From NCBI GenBank assembly GCA_947467385.1, contig CANIHJ010000003.1:1-42968 (forward strand): a DNA stretch of 42,968 nucleotides. Direction: 5' to 3'. The DNA is from Deltaproteobacteria bacterium. GTDB lineage: Bacteria > Bdellovibrionota_C > UBA2361 > OMII01. Below are positions 23,838-32,524 of the stretch, in pieces. Under the pieces are notes generated by a model that searched no databases, was not told where the DNA came from, and saw nothing but the letters and a program-made list of their open reading frames with translations. The position numbers and the translations under genes are program-made. Numbering within the stretch: position 1 is the first letter of the stretch; each line of letters starts with the position of its first letter.

Positions 23838-25625
23838 CTATCCGAGAGCTTGGCGGGCAACGTACTGCTGGTAGAGCCCCTGCCGGACAGAGAGCTGCTC
23901 GTGAGAGCCCTGCTCGAAGACAGCGCCATCGCTTATTACGACGATGGTGCTGGCGTGCCGAACGGTCGAGAGGCGGTGCGAGATGACAAGCAGGGTTGTT
24001 GACGGCACGGCGATGCGTATCGCCTCAAGCACTCGCTGTTCAGTCTGGCTGTCCAACCCAGAGGTTGCCTCGTCGAGAATGAGGAGGCTAGGGCGCCGCA
24101 GGATAGCCCGTGCGATGGCGAGCCGTTGCCTTTGGCCGCCGCTTAGCTGTGCGCCTTGTTCCCCGAGTACGGTATCTATGCCATCGGGCAGGGTATCGAT
24201 GAAGTCAAGAAAGCCCCATTCCCGAACGGCCTTGATCACCTCGTCGCGCAGCAGCTGCTCGTTGCCAAAGGTGAGGTTCTCATACACCGAGAAGCCAAAG
24301 AGAAACGGCTCCTGGGGAACCCATGCGACAGAGGCGCGAATCACCCCCTCCGGAATCTCCTCGATGCGGGTGCCGTTAAGGAGTATCTTTCCAGAGGCTA
24401 CCGAGTAGAGCCGCAAAAGCAGCTGGGCGATTGAGCTCTTGCCGGAGCCCGAAGGCCCGACGAGGCCGGTTATCGCACCCGCACGCAGGGCGAACGAGAG
24501 CTTGTGGAGAACAGGGACGTCCGGCCGCGAGGGATACGAGAACGACACGTCGTGAAGCTCTACCGAGAGATCCTCAATGGGCGCAAAACCCCGACCGCGG
24601 GCTGCGCTTGGCCCCGGGTCGGCCGCGATGAGCTCAAATACCCGATCCAGGCCGCCGATGCTCTGCATGAGCTCTGCATAGGCGCTCACGAGGAACGAAA
24701 ACGACACGGCTACGATCGCCCCATACAGCGCAAACGCCGCGAGGCTATTAAGGGGCAGATCGTTTGAAATGACTAGGTGAATTCCGTACCACTGAACTCC
24801 GAGCAGCAGCAAGTTGAAGACCAGCCCCGCGCCCGAAGAAAAGCTTGCCCCAACCAGCACCCGGCGCCTGCCCCGCTTAAGGACATCGCTGTTCATCACC
24901 TCAAAGGTGCGGCCAGCAGAATCCTGCGCGCCAAGCGCATGAACCACCTTGGCTCCGGCGAAGCACTCAGCGGCGAAACCGGTCAGGCGCGCAAGCGCCC
25001 CCTGAAACGCGCGCGAAGCTGCCCGCAGGCTGCGCACAAAAATCGACGAGATGAGCACCATGCAGATGACGCTCGCCACGATCGCGGCAGTCATGCGCCA
25101 CGACATCCATGCCATGAGAATAGTGCCCACGACGACCTGCAGCCCATAGCGCAGGATCACCGAGAGCTTAATCGACACCGCATCCTGCACGAGGGCCGCA
25201 TCGGCGTTGATCCTTGAGGCGAGGTCGCCTGACCTGTTGAGGTCGAAAAAGAGCACGTCTCGCGAGATGATCGAGCGGAAGAGCTTGCCGCGGACGTCCG
25301 AGAATACCTGCTGGCCGATCAGGCCAAAGAGGTATGAGCGCACGTAGAAGGAGATACCCTGGACTATGAAGAGGAGCGCAAGGAGCCCCATAACGCGCCC
25401 GAGGTGCTCAAGGATCCAAGGAAAAACCGATGGATCGAGGGCGCGCCGAATGATCTCCGGAAACGCCAAGTTGATGCCGCCGCCCGCCATGAGGGCAGTA
25501 AGGGCAAGGGCGAAGCGCCCGCGGTACGGCGTGAGCTGGCTAACGAGCACCTTGATGGCCGCAAGGGAGCCCCTCATGGACGAGGCGCGCGCGGGCTGTG
25601 AGGATGCGGGGCGGTGAAGGCTCAT
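23838..25625 (-). CDS. MsbA-like ABC exporter, fused permease and ATPase, 595 aa
   Basis: Homodimeric exporter half-transporter at the inner membrane, of the lipid A/multidrug subfamily. The N-terminal 330 residues form the six-helix type I exporter domain, with LVSQLTPYRGRFALALTALM and RDVLFFDLNRSGDLASRINA (the coupling-helix region). The ATPase has Walker A LVGPSGSGKSSIAQLLLR (K396), Q-loop AWVPQEPFLFGFSVYENLTF, signature LSGGQRQRLAIARAIL, Walker B LLILDEATSGLD and the switch His in LLVISHRLSTVRHAS. All motifs are intact. The substrate cannot be fixed; flippase activity for a lipid-linked glycan would suit the neighbouring GT87 gene. The message appears near-leaderless. Confidence 0.9.
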   Translation of the reverse strand: MSLHRPASSQPARASSMRGSLAAIKVLVSQLTPYRGRFALALTALMAGGGINLAFPEIIRRALDPSVFPWILEHLGRVMGLLALLFIVQGISFYVRSYLFGLIGQQVFSDVRGKLFRSIISRDVLFFDLNRSGDLASRINADAALVQDAVSIKLSVILRYGLQVVVGTILMAWMSWRMTAAIVASVICMVLISSIFVRSLRAASRAFQGALARLTGFAAECFAGAKVVHALGAQDSAGRTFEVMNSDVLKRGRRRVLVGASFSSGAGLVFNLLLLGVQWYGIHLVISNDLPLNSLAAFALYGAIVAVSFSFLVSAYAELMQSIGGLDRVFELIAADPGPSAARGRGFAPIEDLSVELHDVSFSYPSRPDVPVLHKLSFALRAGAITGLVGPSGSGKSSIAQLLLRLYSVASGKILLNGTRIEEIPEGVIRASVAWVPQEPFLFGFSVYENLTFGNEQLLRDEVIKAVREWGFLDFIDTLPDGIDTVLGEQGAQLSGGQRQRLAIARAILRRPSLLILDEATSGLDSQTEQRVLEAIRIAVPSTTLLVISHRLSTVRHASTIVVISDGAVFEQGSHEQLSVRQGLYQQYVARQALG

Positions 25626-25635
25626 GCGAGTGACG

Positions 25636-25665
25636 ACGATACCCCAGCCTAGGAGGAGCGGTCAA
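25636..25665 (-). promoter_or_regulatory. Sigma70-type promoter of the ABC exporter gene
   Basis: Read on the minus strand: TTGACC (25665-25660), an 18-base spacer and TATCGT (25641-25636), 10 bases before ATG 25625. This leaves a leader of about four bases and no Shine-Dalgarno. Confidence 0.55.
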
Positions 25666-25784
25666 AGAGCTTGTCAGGGCCCCAAATGAGGAGGTGAAGT
25701 GCCCCGCCCGCTGCTCAAAGCGATCCAAAAACGACTGAGCGCAATCGCGTATCTTGCCGAAACCACCCGGACCATCCCCGAGCC

Positions 25785-25813
25785 TTGTATCCCCATTCGA
25801 GCCCCGTTACACT
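25785..25813 (+). promoter_or_regulatory. Sigma70-type promoter giving a leaderless murI message
   Basis: TTGTAT (25785-25790), an exact 17-base spacer and TACACT (25808-25813), six bases before ATG 25820. Transcription would begin at or beside the A of the start codon, and no ribosome-binding site exists. Confidence 0.6.
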
Positions 25814-25819
25814 GTTCAA

Positions 25820-26626
25820 ATGTCTCTCTCTTCGGGAAAAGCGATAGGCCTGTTTGACAGCGGCCTCGGGGGCCTCACCGTCTTGCGTGAGCTGCACCGC
25901 ACGCTGCCGAGCCAATCGTACGCGTACCTTGGCGATAATGCGCGCTTCCCCTACGGAACCAAGAGCGCTGAGACGATCATCCGCTATTCTCGCGAATGCG
26001 CAGGGTTTCTCATGAAGCGCGAAGTAGGGCTTATCGTCGTGGCGTGCAATACCGCCTCTGCGAATGCGCTCTCAACTCTTGAGGCTGAGCTTTCGGTGCC
26101 GGTCATAGGCACCGTGGGGCCGGCAGTTCATGAGGCGCTCGAAACCACCCGCTCCGGAAAGATCGGCGTGCTTGGAACCAATGCCACCGTAGCGAGCAAG
26201 GTGTACGACGAGGCCCTCAAGGAACAGGACGCAGCGCTTACCGTCATATCCCAGGCGTGCCCCCTCTTTGTTCCGCTCGTTGAGGCGGGAATGCTTGACG
26301 GCGAGATAGTCGACAAGGTCGTTGAGCTCTACCTGGCGCCGCTTAAGGAGCAGGGAGTCGACACAGTCATCCTTGGATGCACGCACTACCCGCTCCTGAT
26401 TAAGCCGATCGCCCGCTTCCTTGGTGATGGCGTCACCGTCGTTGAGTGCTCAAAGGCGATAGCGCGTGACGTGGGCAAAATCCTGGGGCCTGTGGCGACA
26501 ACGCCGGCAAAGCCACTATCGACTGAGTACTTCGTTACTGACGAAGTGGGCCAGTTTAACCAGCTGGCTGCAATCTTCCTTGGGGATCGGGCGGTCCAGG
26601 CGGTGCGGATCGAGAGCCTCTACTAG
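25820..26626 (+). CDS. murI: Glutamate racemase, 268 aa
   Basis: Makes D-glutamate for peptidoglycan. Family motifs are IGLFDSGLGGLTVLREL near the N-terminus, YLGDNARFPYGTKSAETI, and the two catalytic cysteines in VVACNTASANAL and ILGCTHYPLL. IGTVGPAVHEAL and GKIGVLGTNATVAS are also typical. ATG 25820 is chosen because the protein then starts just before the first core strand and a good promoter ends six bases upstream; the open frame from 25754 is an upstream extension that would include the promoter. The stop shares CTAG with the convergent gene's stop. Confidence 0.96.
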   Translation: MSLSSGKAIGLFDSGLGGLTVLRELHRTLPSQSYAYLGDNARFPYGTKSAETIIRYSRECAGFLMKREVGLIVVACNTASANALSTLEAELSVPVIGTVGPAVHEALETTRSGKIGVLGTNATVASKVYDEALKEQDAALTVISQACPLFVPLVEAGMLDGEIVDKVVELYLAPLKEQGVDTVILGCTHYPLLIKPIARFLGDGVTVVECSKAIARDVGKILGPVATTPAKPLSTEYFVTDEVGQFNQLAAIFLGDRAVQAVRIESLY

Positions 26627-27219
26627 CCGTCCGTGATGAACGACTCGTCTTCGAGCAGCTTCTTCTTGATGTCAGCCAGCGTGACGAGGGTTGGCTGCTT
26701 GCGCTTTTGTGAGGCAGTCGAGGAGATGCGCTCGGTGGTCACCGTGGCTGTCTCAAGGTTCGAGATTACGCGCCGAAGCATGGCATGGACGGTTTGCTCC
26801 CAGTTAAGGAGCTCCTGGGCAACCTCATCGAGCCCGGCCGAGAGCTGCTCCATCGACGAGTTTCTGCGCGAGTCACAGATATAGCCAAGAAGCGTGCGGG
26901 CATCCTCGGTCCTTCCGCCCTGAAGAAGCCTCTGAATCTGCCGATCGACGGTCTCAAGCTGGTTGAGCATCTTCATGAGCGACGACCAGTGGTCGTCGCT
27001 GAACACTGCGACGTACTCGTTCGAGTGCTGGTCGAGGGTTGTTGCCTGCTCCCGGAAGCCAACTACCCGGTCGTGAAACCACGCGGCCCTTTGAGTCAGG
27101 GCCCTATCAGTGCGGTGTCGGGTGAGCGCCGGCCACAGCATACGGAAAACTAGCAGGGTTGCCATGCCGGCCACGAAGGCCAACGCGATGGGGATCCAGG
27201 GCGTGCTGAGAATCTGCAT
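26623..27219 (-). CDS. Unknown membrane-anchored helical protein downstream of moxR, 198 aa
   Basis: Not recognised. An N-terminal helix (WIPIALAFVAGMATLLVFRM) anchors a charged, mostly helical domain (DHWSSLMKMLNQLETVDRQI, LLNWEQTVHAMLRRVISNLE) that ends in a Lys/Glu-rich tail. A 154-base gap separates it from the MoxR gene on the same strand. TATACT on the minus strand (27332-27327) is a possible separate -10, with no convincing -35. No strong ribosome site is seen near 27219. It may still belong to the MoxR cluster. Its stop overlaps murI's stop in the palindrome CTAG. Confidence 0.6.
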   Translation of the reverse strand: MQILSTPWIPIALAFVAGMATLLVFRMLWPALTRHRTDRALTQRAAWFHDRVVGFREQATTLDQHSNEYVAVFSDDHWSSLMKMLNQLETVDRQIQRLLQGGRTEDARTLLGYICDSRRNSSMEQLSAGLDEVAQELLNWEQTVHAMLRRVISNLETATVTTERISSTASQKRKQPTLVTLADIKKKLLEDESFITDG

Positions 27220-27373
27220 GGAGAAAGTCTCGGAGATTTGCCCGGACTGCTTAACAGTTGGGACTCTTTTTCGGGCGCAAGCGCGATTCTTAACTTGGAA
27301 GGAGCCAAAAATAAGCTGTTTTGCCCAGTATAGTGGTGGTTTTTCTCATTCGCAGAGAAGCACCAAAGCACCC

Positions 27374-28384
27374 CTAGGCGGCACGCACAAGCTGCTCAAG
27401 AACCGGTGCCATCAGAGCCTGCAGGGCTTTTTTCGCGTCGCCGGCTCCGGCATGGAAGCGCAAGCGGTGCAGCAGCACGAACGGCGCTATGTAGTTGAGA
27501 TCATCCTCGGTGGCAAATTCGCGCCCCTGAACAAGCGCCCACGCCCGAACCGCGCTCTGCAGCATGAGTGCCGCACGGGTCGATGCCCCAAACTGAATCA
27601 TCGGGTTGTTGCGGGTCGACTGCGCGATGCCGACGATTGCTTCGCGAAGAGCGGGCTTCACGTATATGTGCTCGCACACCACGCGCGCATCGAGCACATC
27701 GCTCCTTGAGCAAACGGGATCGATAGAGACCGAGCCGGTGCGGATGGCGGCATGCGATTCAAGGATCTGGCTCTCAGTCGCCGCGTCGACGTATGACATC
27801 GGGAGCTTAAAGAGGAAGCGGTCGAGCTGCACCTGTGGCAGCGGGTACGTTCCCGCAATATCGAGGGGATTCTGGGTGCCGAGCACGAAGAAGAGCTGGT
27901 CGAGCGGGCGGGTGACATTGTCCATCGTCACCTGCTTCTCAGCCATGCACTCAAGGAAGGCGGCCTGCACCTTGGGGCCGGTTCGGTTAATCTCGTCAGC
28001 AAGAACGATGTGCGCAAAAACGGGGCCGTGCATGAAATGGAACTGGCCGGTCTTGGGGTCGAACACATTCACGCCAAGCACGTCCCCGGGAAGCATGTCT
28101 GGCGTGAATTGTATGCGGCGGAACGGTAGTATCGGATCGGTTGCCTGCGAGGGATGCCGCGAACTGCCAGCATGGTCATCGGAGATGAGCCGCCCGAGCG
28201 TCTTGGAGAGAGTTGTCTTTCCGGAGCCCGGGTAGTCCTCAAGCAGCACATGCCCGTCGGCAACAAGCGCCGCAACGACGAGGCGGACTGTGTCGCTGCG
28301 CCCCTTGATCACCTGCTCAAGCGATGAGCAGAGGTTCCTTACTGTTGTCTGGGCCGCAAAATGTTGTTCAGCTGTTACTGCCAT
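27374..28384 (-). CDS. MoxR-family AAA+ ATPase, 336 aa
   Basis: Chaperone-like AAA+ ATPase that acts with VWA- or DUF58-type partners in maturing protein complexes. Walker A LLEDYPGSGKTTLSKTLG (K56), Walker B HIVLADEINRTGPKVQAAFL, and the MoxR pattern VLGTQNPLDIAGTYPLPQ followed by LDRFLFKLPMSY are all intact. The lid region ends ALMLQSAVRAWALVQGREFA. ATG 28384 is set by GGAGGAGATACGAA just upstream; a nine-residue longer frame is rejected. It overlaps the TPR gene by 17 bases and is the fourth gene of a DUF58-transglutaminase-TPR-MoxR operon. Confidence 0.93.
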   Translation of the reverse strand: MAVTAEQHFAAQTTVRNLCSSLEQVIKGRSDTVRLVVAALVADGHVLLEDYPGSGKTTLSKTLGRLISDDHAGSSRHPSQATDPILPFRRIQFTPDMLPGDVLGVNVFDPKTGQFHFMHGPVFAHIVLADEINRTGPKVQAAFLECMAEKQVTMDNVTRPLDQLFFVLGTQNPLDIAGTYPLPQVQLDRFLFKLPMSYVDAATESQILESHAAIRTGSVSIDPVCSRSDVLDARVVCEHIYVKPALREAIVGIAQSTRNNPMIQFGASTRAALMLQSAVRAWALVQGREFATEDDLNYIAPFVLLHRLRFHAGAGDAKKALQALMAPVLEQLVRAA

Positions 28385-30338
28385 TTCGTATCTCCTCCCT
28401 GAACAGGGCATCCGATAGTTTATTCACAAGTTCGCCCGGATCAACACCCCTAACCGTACGGTTAAAGCTTGTGTTTCCGGGGCATGAGAACGATATGCTC
28501 GTGGCGCCGTTGGGCTCCGTGGCGGCGGCTGCCTGCACGATGCACAGCGAGCCAGAGCTGCCGCCATCGAGGAATGGACCGTCCTCGAGCAGCCCAGGGA
28601 GTGAATCCGGTAGGCCCCGCCGCTCGATTTGGATGGGGAGCTTGAGGCCGCGGTTCCTGAGCTCGGCCGGCGCGATATAAAAGATGCGGTAGGCGAGGTC
28701 GCGGTAGCGGTCACTTAACGGCTTGAGGCTCTCCATGCGCAGCGCCATCGCCTGAATCTGCAGCAGGTCCTCGAAGCGCGGGCGCGCCTGCTCGATAACC
28801 TCGTCAAGCATCTTGCCGGACCCGGAACGGCTGAAGAGGCTGCGATTGGCCTGCGCCGAGTAGGCTTTGTAAAAGAGCTGTGCCCGGGGTCGGGAGTCCA
28901 CCGCAAGCTGCCGTGCCAGCCGGGCGCTTAGGCCTGTTGAGGAGAAGCCGGATAGGACATCCCCGAGCGTTGGGTACTCAAGCAGGCTGTCGGTGTTGCG
29001 GATGGTGAGATCCTCGATGTCCTTAAGGTCCTCGACGAGCATCTGCCGAGCTCGCCGCATGAGCCACCACGCCCGCAGCGAGTTTGAGGTGATCGTCTCC
29101 TTTGCGGCGACCCACTCACCCCATGTCGCCGCGATGGTGGAGCGCAGTATATTGTTTTGCGCTCGCAGCGCCTGGGCGAGCGAGATAGTCGCGCCCACGA
29201 GCATGTCATCCTGGTTCGTTCCTATCTTTCCAAACCACTGGGTTCCCTCAAGCGATGCCTCAAGGCGCTTGATCGCGCGATCGACGTTGCCTGTGTGGAG
29301 GTCAATCCGGCCGCGCGCAAGGTTCTCAAGCGCCATGTGCTCCTCGTTGTTCCTGAGCGGGAACTGGGCGATACACTTGTCAAAGTTGTCCATGATCGAG
29401 ATGGCAGCCTCGTACTTGACCTGCTCAACGTAGAGCAGCGTGAGATTGAGGCTTGGGAGGATGTGCTCACAACCGTCCCGAAACGACGTGGCGCGCAAGA
29501 ATGTGGACTCCGCTTTCTCGTCCTCAAAAAGCTCCTTGTAGACCTCTCCTGAGTTGTTCAGCGGAGTTCCTGGCTGCCCCTCAGATCCCAGCGTCAGCTC
29601 GTACGCGATTGCCTGGCGAAAAACTTCGAGCGACTCCTGCGGCTGGTCGTTCATCGACAGGAGAATGCCGAGCATGTTGAGGGTTCGGGCGCCGTCAGGC
29701 CCAGCCAGCACCCCGAGGCGGGCAACCTTTATAGCCTCCTGAATGTTGCCGAGCTTCATGAGCACCCATGCGCGCGAGCCAGGATACCAGTCGTCGTGGT
29801 AGCCGAGCTGGGCGTAGCGGTCGAGTATTTCAAGAGCCCCTTCGTAGTTGTCGAGGTTGAGGCGGGCCTGGGCGAGGTAATAGAGGAGGTTTGAGTGCTC
29901 CTTGCGGATGAGTCTCTCTCTGTAGGGGGGCGGGCCGTAGTCCTTTTCAAACAGCTCCTCCGCCCGCTTGATGTACTTCAGGGCGAGGCGATAGTGGCCG
30001 ACGTGGATGAGGTAGTAGCCGGCGAGGAGGTTGTAGGTGCGGTAGTTGTCAGGGTCCTTCTTGAGGGCCTTGAGGAGCTTTGTGCGCGCGTCCAGGGGGC
30101 GGTCGAGCTGGAGCAGCAGCACTCCGTCGCGCAGTAATTCCTCAGCCGACTTCTCGTCGTCCTTATCCGAGGAGATGATTTCTTCCGAGCCGATGAGATC
30201 GAAGGGGTCGAGCGGATCGTAGATCGGCTCATCAGATCCCTCAAGCGGCAGATCCTGGGCGCGGCTTGCAGTTGGACACAGGCTGATGAGAGCCAACACA
30301 GCGATTGTGCACGCAAGCTTGAAAGGCCGCCTTACCAT
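28368..30338 (-). CDS. Exported TPR-repeat protein of the MoxR operon, 656 aa
   Basis: A signal peptide (KLACTIAVLALISLCPTASRAQ) is followed by an acidic linker, and from about residue 60 by repeated TPR helices: PDNYRTYNLLAGYYLIHVGH, LLYYLAQARLNLDNYEGALE and AWVLMKLGNIQEAIKVARLG. A later helical region lacks clear repeats, and the C-terminal 90 residues look beta-rich. It probably scaffolds periplasmic partners. The start at 30338 is set by GAGGTGGCGG; a longer frame to 30401 overlaps the previous gene more deeply. It overlaps the transglutaminase stop by seven bases. Alternative roles cannot be judged from sequence. Confidence 0.8.
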   Translation of the reverse strand: MVRRPFKLACTIAVLALISLCPTASRAQDLPLEGSDEPIYDPLDPFDLIGSEEIISSDKDDEKSAEELLRDGVLLLQLDRPLDARTKLLKALKKDPDNYRTYNLLAGYYLIHVGHYRLALKYIKRAEELFEKDYGPPPYRERLIRKEHSNLLYYLAQARLNLDNYEGALEILDRYAQLGYHDDWYPGSRAWVLMKLGNIQEAIKVARLGVLAGPDGARTLNMLGILLSMNDQPQESLEVFRQAIAYELTLGSEGQPGTPLNNSGEVYKELFEDEKAESTFLRATSFRDGCEHILPSLNLTLLYVEQVKYEAAISIMDNFDKCIAQFPLRNNEEHMALENLARGRIDLHTGNVDRAIKRLEASLEGTQWFGKIGTNQDDMLVGATISLAQALRAQNNILRSTIAATWGEWVAAKETITSNSLRAWWLMRRARQMLVEDLKDIEDLTIRNTDSLLEYPTLGDVLSGFSSTGLSARLARQLAVDSRPRAQLFYKAYSAQANRSLFSRSGSGKMLDEVIEQARPRFEDLLQIQAMALRMESLKPLSDRYRDLAYRIFYIAPAELRNRGLKLPIQIERRGLPDSLPGLLEDGPFLDGGSSGSLCIVQAAAATEPNGATSISFSCPGNTSFNRTVRGVDPGELVNKLSDALFREEIRNGSNS

Positions 30339-32524
30339 CCGCCACCTCGCAGCAACGATGCTACCGAAGCAGGGTTGAGCGCCGCGAGACAGCGCTTCCA
30401 TCTCGGGAGCGAAGAGAGAGGACTCGAAACCTCGCGCATAATCGCCGCGACGCGCTCCGCAGATATAGAGGGCGTAGGGCCGTACGCCTCGCGCACCACC
30501 GCAGTGGCCAGCGGGCGGAGGTTAGCGATGGTTACGCGCTGCGCAAACTCAAGCCTCGTCTCACCCTCAGTGCGGCTGATACCCGCATCGTAGAGGGCTG
30601 AGGCGACCGCGACGTACCCAAGGCGAAGCTTGCGCTGAGGCGATGGCACCAGCCGCCACCCGAAGCGCAGCAGGAGCTTTGTGATCACCAGGAGCGCGGC
30701 CACGGCGTAGAGAACTGGCAAGAGCGAGCGTGGGTCAGGAATCCATGCTGCTCCCTCCTCTTCGATCCCCTTCTCGTCCTTTGTCAGCCGCGGCGGAAGG
30801 ATCTCCTCGCCAGGCAGGAGGATGCCCATGAGCTCCTCAAGGAGTTTCGCATCGACCTGTGTCTCCGCGTGGCTTTCAACCTGCTGTGGCTGTACGTCGA
30901 AGGGGACCCACCCAACGCCGGCGACGTACACCTCGCCCCACGCGTGCCGGTCGCTCATGCGAAGAAGGATGTGACCATCCTTCGCCTGGCTGAGGTCTGT
31001 CAGATATCCGGTTCCAACCCGTGCCGGGATCCCAAGGGCCCGCAGCATGTACACAATCGCGTGCGCGAAGTGCACGCAGTAGCCGCGATGATCGCCGAAC
31101 AGGAAGGGGGCGACGGGATCCTCGCCCTCCTTAACCTCGTGGCGGGGAGTGAGGGTATAGATAGAGGACGCCGAGAGGTAGTCCGCAAGCGCCCGCGCCT
31201 TCTTCACTGGCTCCTGAATGCCGGCGGTGATCTTTTCAGCCGTCTCCTTGTAGCGCTTGTCTGGGTGCTGCTCCAGGTAGTGCTGCCGCACCTCGGCAGT
31301 CCAGCGCGGATCGCCTACCGCATCCAGCTCCAGTCCTGACAGCTCATACGCTGGTGCGACTGAGTAGGCGCGGTACGATCCCTTAAAGCGCGTGGGCTGA
31401 GGGTTCTTGAGCTGCACGATAGAGGCCGGGTAGTCGACGGCAAAGGCATTATCGTGATCGGCGAGGAGGTACACTGACTGAACGAGCGGTGTGCGCTGCG
31501 ACAGCTCCGCATCCTCCTTGCCTGTGAAGGCCTCGTTTGGGCGAATGACTGGTATGTCGGTGTCGAACGCGCGGCCAGCGAACACCATCTCCTTGCCGTT
31601 AAACGACGACAGCGCCGTTTCCCGCATGTACATCATCGGGCTAAACGGGTTGTTTGAGTAATCGCCCTCAAGCCGCACGAGGGCAGCAGGTTGGTTGGAG
31701 CTGCCCAGCGCCGACTGAAAGCTCAAGGGGCTTGCGCCATCCTTCGAGCCCATGCCAACGCCGTTGGCAGTTCTGGCAAGCATGATGGCGCTGAAATGGC
31801 TGTAGAGGAGGCGCTGAATGCCAAACACCACCAGCACGAGGATGGCGGCCGAGCAGGCACCGAGAAAGATCTGCCGCTTGCCGGGCGCGCGGCGGACAGG
31901 CACGGCGTCCGCCTGCGGGCGTGTCGCCAGCGACGCGAGGTAGAGATAGGCAAGCACGCTTACGATCAGGAGGGACCCAACGATCACGAGCATGGCGAGC
32001 GGATCGACGCCGAGCCGCCAGGCAATCGAGTTGAGGATCTTGGGGCGGTCCAGGTGAAACTCCCGGTGCGCAGAGAAGAGCGCAATTGAGGCGAGGAGCG
32101 ACATGATAGCCTCAAGGGTTACGGCGATGCGCACGCGCCAAAAGACCCACGTGGCCGCCGCTGCGATGGCCAGCGCGATGCCGCACGTGGTGGTGTGCAT
32201 TCCAATCGCCTCAGCCCTTAGTGACCCAAGCCCAACGAGACCTGCGAGCCAGTTAAGCATCCCTATTGCCAACCCTGGCGCAGTCGAGAGGGCGAGAGCG
32301 GCTACCACGAAACCGAGGCTGGTTGAGCGTGAGCGGGCGAGCCACGACGCCCCGATAATGCCGACGATAGCCGCAACCGACACGGCAGACTGGGAGGTTC
32401 CGAGTGGTAGAAGGGCGTTGATGATGGCGATCGCCAAGACGGCTCCGGTACACCGGAATGCGATGACGGCCCAGTAAAGCCGCCGAGAGGGTGATGCCTG
32501 ATCCTGATGGACGGCGCGTGTCAT
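30332..32524 (-). CDS. Membrane-bound transglutaminase-like protein (TgpA type), 730 aa
   Basis: An N-terminal bundle of about five to six helices is followed by a periplasmic transglutaminase-core domain and a late helix (LLPVLYAVAALLVITKLLL) with a cytoplasmic DUF4129-like tail. The catalytic triad is complete: C483 in DHRGYCVHFAHAIVYML, H527 in MSDRHAWGEVYV, D543 in VGWVPFDVQPQ. TgpA-type proteins may be transglutaminases or papain-like proteases on envelope proteins; the substrate is unknown. The start 32524 has GGGAGGT upstream and overlaps the DUF58 stop (ATGA). The usual DUF58-TgpA-MoxR neighbourhood supports the call. Confidence 0.88.
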   Translation of the reverse strand: MTRAVHQDQASPSRRLYWAVIAFRCTGAVLAIAIINALLPLGTSQSAVSVAAIVGIIGASWLARSRSTSLGFVVAALALSTAPGLAIGMLNWLAGLVGLGSLRAEAIGMHTTTCGIALAIAAAATWVFWRVRIAVTLEAIMSLLASIALFSAHREFHLDRPKILNSIAWRLGVDPLAMLVIVGSLLIVSVLAYLYLASLATRPQADAVPVRRAPGKRQIFLGACSAAILVLVVFGIQRLLYSHFSAIMLARTANGVGMGSKDGASPLSFQSALGSSNQPAALVRLEGDYSNNPFSPMMYMRETALSSFNGKEMVFAGRAFDTDIPVIRPNEAFTGKEDAELSQRTPLVQSVYLLADHDNAFAVDYPASIVQLKNPQPTRFKGSYRAYSVAPAYELSGLELDAVGDPRWTAEVRQHYLEQHPDKRYKETAEKITAGIQEPVKKARALADYLSASSIYTLTPRHEVKEGEDPVAPFLFGDHRGYCVHFAHAIVYMLRALGIPARVGTGYLTDLSQAKDGHILLRMSDRHAWGEVYVAGVGWVPFDVQPQQVESHAETQVDAKLLEELMGILLPGEEILPPRLTKDEKGIEEEGAAWIPDPRSLLPVLYAVAALLVITKLLLRFGWRLVPSPQRKLRLGYVAVASALYDAGISRTEGETRLEFAQRVTIANLRPLATAVVREAYGPTPSISAERVAAIMREVSSPLSSLPRWKRCLAALNPASVASLLRGGGW

